A stretch of DNA of 64,000 nucleotides from positions 8,490,170 to 8,554,169 of the forward strand of contig OX442421.1 of assembly GCA_949361645.1 (NCBI GenBank). The letters run 5' to 3'. The DNA is from Spongilla lacustris (taxonomy: Eukaryota; Porifera; Demospongiae; Spongillida; Spongillidae). Shown in pieces: positions 49,794-60,420 of the stretch (position 1 is its first letter; every line of letters begins with the position of its first letter). The translations under genes were made by a program, and so were the position numbers. Under the pieces are notes generated by a model. It was not told the origin of the DNA and searched no databases. It worked only from the letters and a program-made list of their open reading frames with translations.

Positions 49794-51792
49794 CAGGGCC
49801 GGCGTTAACGCTAGGCAGACTAGGCAAATGCCTAGGGCCGCCGGTCAGAGGGGCCGCCAAACTGCTGCTACTCAATATGCTAATTAACACCCATAAAAAT
49901 GGACCACCTCGCCACCGTACGTACGGTGCGCATTTTATTGACAGCTTCCACTACAGTTGCTGAGTTGCACCAGCTGCAGAACGGAGCTTTTCAAAACTGA
50001 AGCTTATCTGCATCCATCAATTAAGTAAGATACTCAAGATAGGCTTGAAGACTTAGCTTTGATTTCGATTGAACATGAAATTGCAGCATTTTTGGACTGG
50101 TGGATCTGGGCGGCTGGGGTATACCACCGCCAAGATTACAAGAAAGTCTGGAAGCAAGTAATTCTATTTTTAGCATGTTACTTATACGCATGCAATACAA
50201 TCACAGGAAAAAAAATGCGAAGTTTTGATTTTATAAAGGATTTCTTTAAATCCTTCACGCGTTTTTTTCCTGTGATAACTATGCTGTTTTTGTGACTTTA
50301 AAAGTGGAAGAGTTGCAAAGCGGCTGGGGCTCCGCCCCAGACCCCGATGGCTCAGAGCCGGGACATCCTTGCTGCCAGGGCCGCCGAGAGGGGGGGGGCC
50401 GGGGGGGCTGCTGACCCTGGGGCCCGTCGTAAAACATGGGGCCCGGGCCGCCAGGCTGGTCTCTTTTTGTTTTTGCGGTGTGATTGATGTTTTATTTTGA
50501 TCATTGCGCAGGCGCAATAAAATAATATACGTTCCGTACGGAATACAATCATGTACCGTATATAATTTCGTTAAATTCATTTTCATGTACAAGCACAAAG
50601 TTCGGGTGGCAGAAAAGAAAGGAAAGGGCTGTAAGAGAAAAGAACCGCGACCCTACCAAAGATAAAAAAAACTTTGAAATAATGTTTAGGCTTTGTCACG
50701 AACACCTTCACCGACATAGCTAGGATTCTAGGAACGACGATCGCGACCTACATAACGAATAAAATGTGTACATGAAATTCAGTGGAAGTAAATAATTTAT
50801 ACATACAAGGCCAATGAAAATCAAATAATTTGTCTCCATATACTGCGAGGCAGGGTAAATGTATTTCATATTCGGGCGACACGAAGGACTGCTCATCAAG
50901 ACGTAATGAACCTTACCTCATTTTCAAGAGTTCCGAACCATGGCGCAGTTCACTGTACATGTGCTCGCGGTGCATGTCTCATCAGTAGAGAACAATTGTA
51001 TTTGTATACACCATAGGGGCTTTTTGTACTGCAAACGCATGTTATTGATTTTGTATTATACATATTACAGATCTACTGATGCTTTGCGCACGATCAACCC
51101 CAGGATTGTCCTGATCTATGCTTTGCGCACGATCAACCCCAGGATTGTACCACAAACCATGGATCCAGGCTAGGGTTTGCGCAGGACAATCCCGGGGTTG
51201 CGCAAATCCATATAATGTTACATAATCATACCGACACACAGTATAACTATAAGTGTTTATTTATTTTTTGCCAAATGAATATCGTTTATAACCCAATACA
51301 CGAAAGGATATATTTCCCCCCTGTATGGTGTTTTATATCTACCACACCCATTCCAATGGGGACCATTAAATAATCATTAATCATTAATGGGGCCCGGAAG
51401 GACTATATAGCCCTGGGGCCCGTGCCAGCTCTCAACGGCCCTGCTTGCTGCGCATACGGGAGGCTTATCCATGCAGGTTCCTTCATCACCTCCACCCTCC
51501 CCCCCGAAATCTTGGGTCCGCCCCTGCTACTCTACTAGTACATTTATCAATTGATTCGTTTTCTGCTAGCTTTTCACGCATAAGGTAATCATTTTGCAAT
51601 CAGCATGTAGTTCATTAGAAATGATTACATGCATGTGCGCGCAGTGTTCGAAACAAACCAGCTACGAGTGGTGCATGGAATGAGATCGGGAGGAGTTAAG
51701 TTCAAAACGGGAAAATGCACCCTCGAGCGAAGATGGAGGGGCCGCCAAGACCCTTTTTGCCTAGGGCCGCCAAACATCTAACGCCGGCCCTG
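49794..51792. mobile_element. hAT-like element (1999 bp) nested in the MULE-like element
   Basis: The ends CAGGGCCGGCGTTA and TAACGCCGGCCCTG are perfect complements over 14 bases. TACGTGT flanks both sides (49787-49793, 51793-51799), seven bases where hAT usually makes eight. Subterminal CCTAGGGCCGCC repeats occur at both ends. No transposase is recognised. Confidence 0.8.
50376..51443. mobile_element. hAT-like non-autonomous element (1068 bp), innermost of the nest
   Basis: The left end CAGGGCCGCCGAGAG and right end CTCTCAACGGCCCTG are complementary at 13 of 15 positions. CTTGCTGC (8 bp) occurs at 50368-50375 and 51444-51451. Inside are a near-exact direct repeat, GCTTTGCGCACGATCAACCC, at about 51081 and 51120, and its inverted relative near 51180-51200. 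No coding capacity. Confidence 0.88.
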
Positions 51793-51809
51793 TACGTGTA
51801 GCCGGTGTA

Positions 51810-52063
51810 GGCTGGCCACCTCACGCCACTTGCCATGTTTAGCCGAAGCCAAAATGCTGACAAGTACTCTCGTGGTACGCACTCATTGGAAATACCCTAC
51901 ACTTGGCACAAAGGCCTTGTCCATCGATACCAGACTCCTCGTCACCAAAACTTTAATTTAGGGTAATTCCAATTAGTGCGCACCACGAGAGTACAAGTAG
52001 GTTGTCAGGATTGTGGATTCGGCTAAAGATGGCAAGTAGCGTGAGGTGGCCAGCATACACGTA
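51810..52063. repeat. Inverted repeat, about 125-base arms, inside the MULE-like element
   Basis: GGCTGGCCACCTCACGCCAC through ACTCTCGTGGT and CAATTGG-like blocks reappear inverted at 51960-52063 (GTGAGGTGGCCAGC). It is a foldback core split from its CGATTGGTACGTGT start by the hAT-like insertion: that start is seen at 49781-49793 and inverted near 52060-52073. Confidence 0.7.
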
Positions 52064-53280
52064 CCAATCGTAGAGGTAAGAACATATACGACAGGAAGAG
52101 TTTACGCTGAGAATGAGATGGTGTATACGGAAAGGTTTACAAACAAAAATGTTCAACAGTATAGTAATATAAAATGCGATTAGTAATGGTAGCGCATGCG
52201 CGCTAGGACCCTGGCTGTGTCTATACGATAGGCCCGGTTTTTCGCCCCCGTAACTTTAATAAAAAAACAGGGCCTGGGGACGAGGCTAGTGTGTTACAGG
52301 ACCTAGCGTGTTGGAAGTGTAATTAGATTCATAATGTTATGGAGGCAAAAACAACATTCGTTATCTTATCCTCCCCCCATATTTTACAGGGTACTAGTGT
52401 TCCAACTTCCCTCCAGCCTGGGGCACTGTGTGTGGTGTTTGGATGTTATCACACTTCACCATCAACATATATGTCACTGCAGTCTGCTTGGTAAGATGCT
52501 TCCCTCCCTAACAGTTGCCAACAGTTGCCAAATGACCCACCTGTACCCCATCTGGAAAAGAGAGTTGTTTCCACCTTCGTGCCTACCATCCACCTAACTA
52601 AATTTCAAAACACTTGCAGCTAAATGAATATGCAAGACCATACAGCAAAGCCTGCATGATTATGCTTGTACATGGTGTGATTATCGCTATGGGCTATGAT
52701 TATCATGATACTAAAAAAAAAAAACACACAAGAAGTTAGAAACACTGTAGATACTGATGGGAGGACATTCTACCATCTCTCCTTTATGGTGCTGATAAGT
52801 AAGTTGCACTGCACAGTGGTAGTGCTGCTTGTGTTGACAGGAAAGGTGGGCAATAATAATCTCACTTGATCTCAAGATTGGTCAATAATATCCTGGCAGG
52901 GTTTTGGCACAACTCTGTGCCTTGTGGACCTCAAGACCTTGCTGTGGTTGGTCCATTGTTGAAGTGTTAGTAATGGCTTGCATACCCTCCATGCATGCAT
53001 TCTAGTAATTTTACGAATTCTGCTTATATGTACCCCTGACATAAACATGTGATTCCAATGTGCCTCCTCCACTATCTCCCCTCCTCCCCTAACCTCCTCC
53101 TCATTCCCTACCCTCCCATTACCCCTTAACCTAAAGGCGACATGTTCTCTTTCAGTTTCCACTTCAGTCCTGTCATTAGCAACACCAATACCACCACTGT
53201 GAAATCAGCCCCCACTATCAGTACCACTATCATTATGAACATGAACCATGCTAGGCCCACTGTCCTGGTGCTGACTTGAT

Positions 53281-53490
53281 ACTTACTACCAGTGTGGGCT
53301 TAACCCCTACCTCTGCTGTGGGCTTAACCCTTACCTCTGCTGTGGACTTAACCCCTACCTCTGCTATGGACTTAACCCCTACCTCTGCTGTGGGCTTAAC
53401 CCCTACTTCTACTGTGGACTTAACCCTTACCTCTGCTGTGGGCTTAACCCCTACCACTGCTGTGGGCTTAACCCCTACCTCTCCTGTGGC
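53281..53490. repeat. 24-bp Ser/Thr repeat in exon 4 of the upstream paralog
   Basis: About eight diverged copies of a GGCTTAACCCCTACCTCTGC-like unit; in one frame they read LTPTSAV. They correspond to the 24-bp repeat at 56688-56885 in the downstream gene but are more diverged. Confidence 0.85.
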
Positions 53491-53770
53491 TGGACTTAAC
53501 CCCTGAACTTCAGCCTTGTTCTCAGTATGGACTTCACCCCTAGCTGCAGTTTGGAGTTGATTAGTACTGTCACCTCCATCCAGGATTTTAAATGTAGAAT
53601 GACGGACTAGAGTGAAGAACACATTTGTTTAATAACCGACAATGACAATGAATTCGTACACGTTATAGATTTATGACGTTACATGTATCACGGGCGACAA
53701 TCGCTTGCGCGCGACTGTGGTTTGTTTAAAGCACGATTTCAAACAAACCATTCCCCTTAAGATTACGGTC

Positions 53771-53797
53771 TGACGTCATGTTCATATGTATATAAAT
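53771..53797 (+). promoter_or_regulatory. Core promoter of the receptor-like gene: perfect CRE and TATA box
   Basis: TGACGTCA at 53771-53778 (full CREB/ATF consensus) and TATATAAAT at 53789-53797, 42 bases before the ATG at 53839. A start near TTCATCAG (about 53820) would give a very short leader. No experimental support. Confidence 0.6.
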
Positions 53798-53838
53798 TTT
53801 CTCCTTTTTTTGCGCTTATATTCATCAGCTAGCTGGAT

Positions 53839-56800
53839 ATGGCAAGACCACTAATCGCAGTTTTGAATGCGTGTATAACTTTGGCATTAGCACGGCAAGA
53901 GTGTAATGACACCACTAAATATTGTCCGGGCTACTCAGGACTTAACCGCTCAGGTGAGTCAGCGTAAGCAACGCTCAATGCAGACGTTTGCTGCGTCTTG
54001 TTAATTTCAACTCTTGCATCATGATGATAAATTAATAAACTACCTCGCTCTTGCTGGCGGCACTGTAACAAAAATTGGTCACGTTTGCTATGGGATATTC
54101 GTAATTTTGCACCCATAAACCTTTGTAAACCTGTTCGTACACGTAACATTAGAAATTAATCTATAAAACTCCATCAAATAACGAAACATTAGCATTGCCA
54201 TAAAGAACTTATGTCGTTTAGAATTGGCTATCGATACGATATATAGATGTTCCAAATTGGACGTACAAACATCTCGCATCATCGCGCCAGTGCATGAACA
54301 ATATCGATTACGTAGTGCTCCATGCTTTGTAACCTTTATGCCCAGCGCAGGTATGTGCTGCTGATAGCGAAAGGTAACCTGGCGTAGTGGTACGGTAGCC
54401 ACACCGGTATCCACGTGGAAATGCCTATGTACGTAGTAGTTACGTCACACGCGCACGTAATGAGGAATGCAATTACAAACAACACCCACGCGCACATGGC
54501 AGTTGAAGGCTACAGGTATTTAGCTGAAGTGGTGGGAGAGCTGGGCATCTGGCTGGAAGAAATGTAACTACTCAGAGTGGTAGTTGAGTTTGTCAGTGGA
54601 CGAGATGTATATTTGCTAGAGCCTCTGCTATGGGGGCCTGGCAGAGGGATATTCGACGGTGTGATCGTTCAGCAATTTGTACGTGGGTGTTGTTTGCTAA
54701 TTTGCAAGCCAATTTGACCCAATTCCTCGTTACGTGACTCAGACCTTACGTGGGTGTGGCTACACCATGGGCTATACCATTATACACCAAATGCCTGTCC
54801 CGGGTGATGTAATCCACCGCATGTGGGTCTGGGAATGAGACTACGGGGGGCGTTTGCCCCCCCCCCCCCCCCCCTGCGATTTCAGCTTGTATAGTGACGC
54901 CAGCGTTTGGCCCCCTTCCCCTACCAGGGATAATATAGTAGCGGCATGTAATAAAGGACAGTGTCTTATCGTTATTACAATTTGCACGGCGCGATATAAA
55001 GTGGACTGGGATATAGTATTTGGTTTGCGATACTACAGAAATTTTTGTCGTTTTATATAATATATAGTATTACGCAATTATGATATGTTTTGGGACTCAA
55101 AAAGTGCAAAAGTTGCAAAGCGGAAAATCCTAGTGATTCTTATTTGTTGACTCATTTACGTAAGCATTACCGCATTTGGATCACTACCAAAGCGCCACGA
55201 AGTTATGCAAAAATGACTAGTTTTCAAATGAGTCATTGCTAGTACTTATAGAAAATGCCTGAAACAGTTACACGTACGCCATTGAATCATTCCAACCAGT
55301 GGGTGTGGCGTAACACTTCGTTCCCAGTCTCTGTGGAAACTATCACGTTGTCACGTAATGCACGTGCTGGCCAAAGCTCTAACTTCTAACTGCATAGGCC
55401 CTGATGATGTTGGGGGGGGGGGGGGGGCTAAATAAAACTCAACGCCTATATATATGTTAACTGTGTTAACATCTGTCAATGCATTCAGGTTCCATCTCCT
55501 TGGCTGTGACTTGTTCCCAGACCCACATCAACGTGACCATCAACAACACTGGAACAATCGTTGGAGGGCTTCTTGGATATGTCTGCAACTACTCAAACAA
55601 TGTAGGCTGACTACTATACTCTAAATATGATGACCTCTTGAATCTACCTCTCCTACCCTCCCCCTCTCCTTCTCTCCCCTTCCCTGAAGGCCACCTGCTC
55701 ATCTTTTGTTCATGGCACTCTTTCTTTCCAGAAGAAATACAGTGCTGTTACTTCCCTGCAGCCAGGGACAGAGTGTGTGGTGTTTGGATGTTACTACATT
55801 TTACCATCAACAAAACATATGTATAAGTTTGAGGAAAACCACTGCAGTGTGCCTGGTAAGATAGTTTGTTCTGTGACTTGATTTCATGAAATGATTAAGG
55901 AGTTGGGTCACTGTCATTAACCTCCTCCCCATTACATTCACCCGCATTACAACTTCATCCAACATGTTTAATCTATTCAAGTACTATACTAGTGTATTTA
56001 TAGAACAGTCAGATAGTACACGTCAATTCTGTTTTGCCATGTTTCAATACAGTGTACATTGAACCATAGCATATAGATCTTTCTTCTTCTGCCTTATGGC
56101 AACTGAACGTTCTCTTCTAGCTCTCAGTACAGTTCAGTCACCAACATCTGTGATAAACTTGATGCCTAGCTTCACATTTAGTGTTCCCCTTTTTCTCCCT
56201 TCCCTGAAGGTCATCTGCTCATTTTTTACTCATGGCGTGCTTAATTTTACATACCCTGCAGCCAGGGATGAAGAGTGTGGTGTTTGGATGTTACTAAACT
56301 AGCCAAACGATAAGAAAGTATGCATTTAATGAAATCAACTGCAGTGTGCCTGGTAAAGTGGCTATATTACTAAAGGGTATCCATGATTGTCTGACTGTAA
56401 AATTAATTTACAACAATTCCAGTTGCTGGTAATTAGAACAAGGCATTTACAAAAGGTATGGAACTTGAATTTTTCAACTTAAGTTAATAGAAACAAAAAA
56501 TGATATAGATAATTATCATCCTTGCCACTTTTAGAAAGTATCGTACTTGAGTAGGTGTACTGTGTGTTCACATGTCTTCTATATAAATTGGAAAAAGTAA
56601 CCATTTAATGTAACATCCCTCCCTCCCTCCCTCCCTCCGTACTGACTTTTTTGTTCTCTCTCAGCTTACAGCTCAGTCACTCCCAGCTTGGACCTAACCC
56701 CTAGCACAAGTGTGGACTTAACCCCTAGCACCAGTGTGGACTTAACCCCTAGCACCAGTGTGGACTTAACCCCTAGCACCAGTGTGGACTTAACCCCTAG

Positions 56801-58498
56801 CACCAGTGTGGACTTAACCCCTAGCACCAGTGTGGACTTAACCCCTAGCACCAGTGTGGACTTAACCCCTAGCACCAGTGCGGACGTCACTTCTACCACC
56901 AGCATGGGAACAGTGGCATTGTTTGTGTCGTCAACTTCAAATACAAGTTAGTGGGTCGATCTGATATAGATTATTAATAATTAATAACATGATGTACCTG
57001 GAAACATGCAGGTAGTCACATGACTGCACTATACTGTGCTGTTGGTGGTCATGTGACTGTACATACTATGCTATTGGTGGTCATGTGACTGCACTATACT
57101 GATCATGTGACTGCACTATACTGTGCTACTGGTGGTCATGTGACTGCATTATACCATATTAAACTGCAATTTCATTTTATATCTCTTCTCTTTACTGTCC
57201 ACACATTTGACACTTTCCATCTTCAAGTACTGATCATAATAGGCTCTGTGGTGATCATACTGGCTGTGCTGGGAAGTGTGCTCTTTCTCATCATCATAGT
57301 CAAGAAGATTAGGTGAGGTGGAGGGGGTAGGGTCTATTGGGGTATGGGTGGAGGGTGTGATGGAGCATATGGTGGAGAGTGTAATGAAAAGTACGGCGGA
57401 GGGTACATTGGCAGAGAGTGGCAGGTCCGATGTGTGTGCGTTTCGCATAACGATGATGCAATTCATTCGCTGCTGTGTATGGGTCTGGGGATGAGGCAGT
57501 GTATAACTCGAGCTGTGTAGCTCTTTGTTACTTTTTCATTTTCATGTTTTGTTCAAGTCGCCAGACTATTTGCTTTAAGAGAACACAAATGCTTGTACTG
57601 TTCCCCAATCATCGGTACGAGACTACCATTTTTCTCCATAGTCGCCAATTACATTTAGAACAGTATAGGAGACTACTTTACTCTCATTGTATAGCTCTCC
57701 TCTTTCGTTCCCGTGAAGGCATTGTGACATAAACAACTCCGTTAGTCAAAAGTGGCGAGCACTCCATATTATGTAATGATTTTGTAAATCAGTTCATGCA
57801 TTATTTATTATATCTGAAGGGAAACGTAGATAAGTGTTAATGCTTACGTACATTTTGGTCTGGGTACGAGACTAGAATTAGAGCCCCCTGAACAAAAGCT
57901 GACGTCTGCTTCTGACAGCTACTGAGCTATGTTGGATCGAACCAAGGCAGTGCATAAAGCTTGGCTCACGAGTTTCTGTTTCGATCTAGGACAGCTGCAA
58001 GGTGACAATGAACTGTAAACAGTAATAAATATCATTACAACGGCTGGATTTTGTCATACAAACCTATGGCCAACTAAAAATATTCAGTAATAAAAAATGA
58101 AACAAAGGGAACACGGGATTGGAGATACAGTATTTATTCCTGCCTTTAGCCACATAAATGCGATGCCATTCTACAAAGTATTGTATCTCCTATTCCTTTT
58201 CCCCTTCTTTTTTACACCACCATTTTCAAATCCTAAATATACCACTGACTCTCTCAGAGAAACTGTTTTTATCTTTGGATATCAGGTGTGTTAAGATACA
58301 AAGGTATATTGATTATTAGTACATTTGTAGGGTCTTGGAATGTTGTCAATTGTTTCTTTGTATCTTAGGAGAGGAAAGGCACAAAACTACACTGAGGTAG
58401 GCCATTATGAGGTCACTGTACATTACAATGGGCCCAAAATTCATACCACCTGTAATCTTGCATACTACAGTGGATCGATAGCAACTACAAACCTGTAA
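53839..58498 (+). CDS. Receptor-like single-pass membrane protein with mucin-like stalk, family unrecognised
   Basis: Six exons join in frame to 282 codons: 53839-53953, 55489-55601, 55732-55855, 56665-56946, 57228-57312, 58369-58498 (intron phases 1, 0, 1, 1, 2; donors GTGAGT, GTAGGC, GTAAGA, GTTAGT, GTGAGG). Residues 1-18 are a signal peptide (MARPLIAVLNACITLALA). The ectodomain, 19-117, has seven Cys (22, 29, 47, 71, 91, 96, 114) and five N-glycosylation sequons (23, 36, 53, 57, 72). Residues 118-211 are a Ser/Thr-Pro stalk of eight-residue DLTPSTSV repeats, as in mucin-type O-glycosylated stalks. 212-235 is a membrane helix (IGSVVIILAVLGSVLFLIII) followed by VKKIR. The tail, 240-282, has six Tyr (NYTEVGHYEV, HYNG, AYYSG). 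The layout suggests a surface receptor or adhesion protein, but no domain family is recognised. The damaged paralog lies just upstream. Confidence 0.72.
53954..55488. other. Intron 1 of the receptor-like gene, with element fragments
   Basis: It holds family marks of the GTACCCAGACC elements (GGGTCTGGGAATGAGACTA at about 54824; TTCGTTCCCAGTCTC at about 55317), a C run at 54858-54875 and a G run at 55411-55427. No ORF of interest. Confidence 0.6.
56195..56357 (+). pseudogene. Decayed duplicate of exon 3 of the receptor-like gene
   Basis: It matches 55660-55860, including the intron part CTTCCCTGAAGG and the exon part GTGTGGTGTTTGGATGTTAC, and ends TGCAGTGTGCCTG|GTAAAG as exon 3 does. A TAA follows the GCY codons, and part of the 5' end with its acceptor is lost. 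If spliced in, it would truncate the protein. Confidence 0.75.
56688..56885. repeat. 24-bp coding minisatellite of the stalk, eight copies
   Basis: The unit GACTTAACCCCTAGCACCAG plus TGTG encodes DLTPSTSV. Copies are almost identical, unlike the paralog's, so the array was recently homogenised and its length probably varies among individuals. Confidence 0.92.
57475..57870. mobile_element. MULE-like/foldback element fragment in the last intron
   Basis: Starts near GGGTCTGGGGATGAG and ends near GGTCTGGGTACGAGAC, and shares TTTGCTTTAAGAGAACA with 39160-39345. No target duplication defined. Confidence 0.45.
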
Positions 58499-58908
58499 AG
58501 ATAACTGGAGTAGCCAGACTATCTCTGTCCCTTGCCACTCTCATTGAAAGTCTTGAGAACACACAGAAGGACTGTGCAAAAGAACAGACGTGCAAAGACT
58601 CACCAAAGATGGCAAACAGCTCTCCAATACATACTGCTGAAAAGAGTGATATGGTTGAAGAAATATCACCATGTCACTCAGCAGAACAGAAGGAGTCTTC
58701 TCCACCATTTGGTACGAACAGTGAACTGGCACACCATCTCAATGCCTCAGATTCCAATAGTAGCCTACCAAGCAGCTTCACAAAGGAACAAGAAATTGTT
58801 GATGTTTCAATTACTGACAGCAGCCAGCAAAATGCAATGTCTTTGGAATCAGAGGTTATCTATGACACTGACCTATCCAGCTACACATCAGAAGTGTCTC
58901 AGTACTAG
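58499..58908 (+). CDS. Open frame after the receptor stop, possible extended cytoplasmic tail
   Basis: Directly past the TAA at 58496-58498, another frame stays open from about 58480 to TAG at 58906. It reads KPVKITGVARLSLSLATLIE, then an acidic, Ser-rich segment ending EVIYDTDLSSYTSEVSQY. Composition suits a cytoplasmic signalling tail. It is offset by one base from the receptor frame, so a single-base indel or another splice would join them. No own promoter is seen; the first ATG is at 58609. Confidence 0.4.
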
Positions 58909-59229
58909 TCAGCATAGTAACTGTCTAAAAAAAGAACTATTCCTTTGCAATTTGGGCTTGCAAATTTGGCCCAGAGGAGAAATGTTTTTTTTGTTAGTTT
59001 TGTTTTGTTTGTTTCTTTAATAGTGTGAATATGTGTGTCAATCCAACCAAAGCTGCCATTGTGCTGTACCCACACAATGGCTGTGTGTGAATCCACAGGG
59101 ATCAAAGTGCAGGCTGGGTTCGGCTTTTCCTATTATTACTTTTTATTTTATTTTTATTTTTTATTTTTTATAACTACTAACACAAATACGCCACATATTG
59201 CTTCTTATTATACAAACTACACCTATAGT

Positions 59230-59420
59230 AATTCTACAACAGTCATGAGGGCAGGAGCTCCCTGGCCAAGATGGGTCTGGCAATGTATTTTACCAAAGTC
59301 ATGTTCAGCCTGCCCAATTGCAGAAGGTCTCGACAGCCAGTGGAATGCATGTCCACCCCAACTCCTGACATTTTGGACCATTAGTCAGTATCTTGCAGGT
59401 CTCTGCCGCCACAGATGCTG
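59230..59420 (-). pseudogene. C-terminal end of the endonuclease-type retroelement, minus copy 1
   Basis: Minus-strand frames read KCQELGWTCIPLAVETF and LNMTLVKYIARPILARELL, the conserved end of the family. The rest is missing. Lies in tandem with the longer copy at 59600-60420. Confidence 0.7.
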
Positions 59421-59599
59421 CACCAGACATTTGGCTAGAATCCATCAATATGGCTGGGCAGAGTGGCAATGTCATTATTATTATTAGGATTATTATATGT
59501 AAAAGATGTTACAGAATACATTGCTAAAAGAAATGTGTAATTACAGGTACTTATTTACAAAGGCTCCCTGGCAATCATTATTATTAACCATAATCCCCA

Positions 59600-60420
59600 A
59601 ACACAAACATAAGCAGTAAGGAGGATTGGAGCTCCCAGGCCAGGATGGCTCTGGCAATGGACTGGATCAGGGCCATATTCAATCACCCATAAATCTCAGC
59701 CACTACTGATGACTGAATGGCCAGGTGAGATGCCAGCCTGGAGATGGTATCCTGGGCCTCTTTGCCCCTAATTTCCATATGTCTCCACTGCCAATGGAAT
59801 GCAGGACCAACCTAACTCCTGGCATTTGGGTCCATTGGAATGTACCATGACTCACCTAAGATGGCCGGGCAGAGGGATGATGTGACAGTGATGTCCAGTG
59901 TAGCAGGTTTGCCTCTGTCCCATCCAGCAATGAGAATGTCAGCTGCTTTGGTTTGATGAAGGTCTCTAGTGAGGCCATTGCCTTTCTATAATCTAACACT
60001 TCGGTGGGCATGACGGCAGAGGTCAAAGATCTCATCTTGCAAGCAATTGTGGCACACGACGACATCTCCTCCATGCCAGCAGGTCACAGCATGATGACCA
60101 AGGGGATCAAGGCCAGTATTGGGGGGGGGGGGGGGGGGGGGGCAGAATGGACATAAGGATCGACCTGAAGTATCCAGTTCCAGCCACCACTTTATGGCCA
60201 TCTGGTACTCATTGGACTCGAGATGCAAGCCCAAACCAGGTGAAGGGACCACTGATAGCCAAGAGGAAGAATGAGGGGCTGACACTGACAGGAGACAAGC
60301 TCTGTTGGCCCAGGGCTGGGCCCATCTCCTCAATCAAATGCAAGGCCCCCAGCACAGCTGGGTGGCTACCAGCCAGGGCTCCGTCATCTAGGTAACAGTT
60401 GATGTTTTGGTAGTGGACTG
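59600..60420 (-). pseudogene. Non-LTR element, minus copy 2: RT YLDD, knuckle with poly-Pro, endonuclease
   Basis: From 60420 downwards: YLDDGALAGSHPAVLGALHL (RT catalytic YxDD), then PHSSSWLSVVPSPGLGLHL, AIKWWLELDTSG, a knuckle CPFC...LDPLGHHAVTC in which a 22-base G run (60121-60142) inserts seven prolines, then KAADILIAGW-x-RGKPATLD (endonuclease, A-A-D-x14-D) and KCQELGWSCIPLAVETYGN. RT and knuckle lie in different frames and much RT sequence between them is deleted. This copy shows that RT, knuckle and endonuclease belong to one element. Confidence 0.8.

Larger units (their letters stand above)
48378..52288. mobile_element. MULE-like DNA transposon, 3.9 kb with insertions, 9-bp target duplication
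   Basis: GTGTGTTAC at 48369-48377 and 52289-52297 flanks the element. The ends TAGCCTCGTCCCCAGGCCC and the complement begin terminal inverted repeats of about 200 bp. Shared inner blocks include AGGGTCCTAGCGCGCATGCG, TTTGTTTGTAAACCTTTCCG and CTCAGCGTAAACTCTTCC. Long terminal repeats with a 9-bp duplication fit Mutator-like elements. No transposase ORF remains. G runs lie at 48405-48429 (inside the left repeat) and 48870-48899. It sits in an intron of the upstream paralog. A blank stretch of about 700 bp (49000-49700) holds only GGGGCTCCGCCCCAG-type palindromes. Confidence 0.85.
46390..53510 (+). pseudogene. Upstream paralog of the receptor-like gene, damaged and lacking the membrane exon
   Basis: Exon 1 (46390-46513) encodes a signal peptide MEKIVLTVSICLCCA...VFA and ECPDTPIYC, with the same C-x6-C spacing as the downstream gene; the donor GTGTGG is weak. 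Exon 2 (46807-46919) encodes VNCTQSHIDVTIITKPRLVG and LLEYVCN and ends in phase 0 at GTGAGT, with the same length (113 nt) as its partner. Exon 3 (52390-52490) has TSLQPGALCVVFGCYH but lost 17 bases of the partner's YKFEEN segment plus six near its start, changing phase. Exon 4 (from 53156; repeats to about 53510) carries LTPTSAV repeats like the partner, but the spliced frame hits TGA at 53277 before them. No transmembrane exon follows before the next gene starts at 53839. It could still give a short secreted product. The 5.5-kb intron between exons 2 and 3 holds nested transposons. Confidence 0.6.

Noticed and set aside
53251..53622. Minus-strand Val/Lys-rich repeat ORF
   Set aside because: Antisense of the Ser/Thr repeat exon; the plus strand matches the paralog's stalk.
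56666..56905. Minus-strand GVKSTLVL repeat ORF
   Set aside because: Antisense of the coding stalk repeat in the receptor-like gene.
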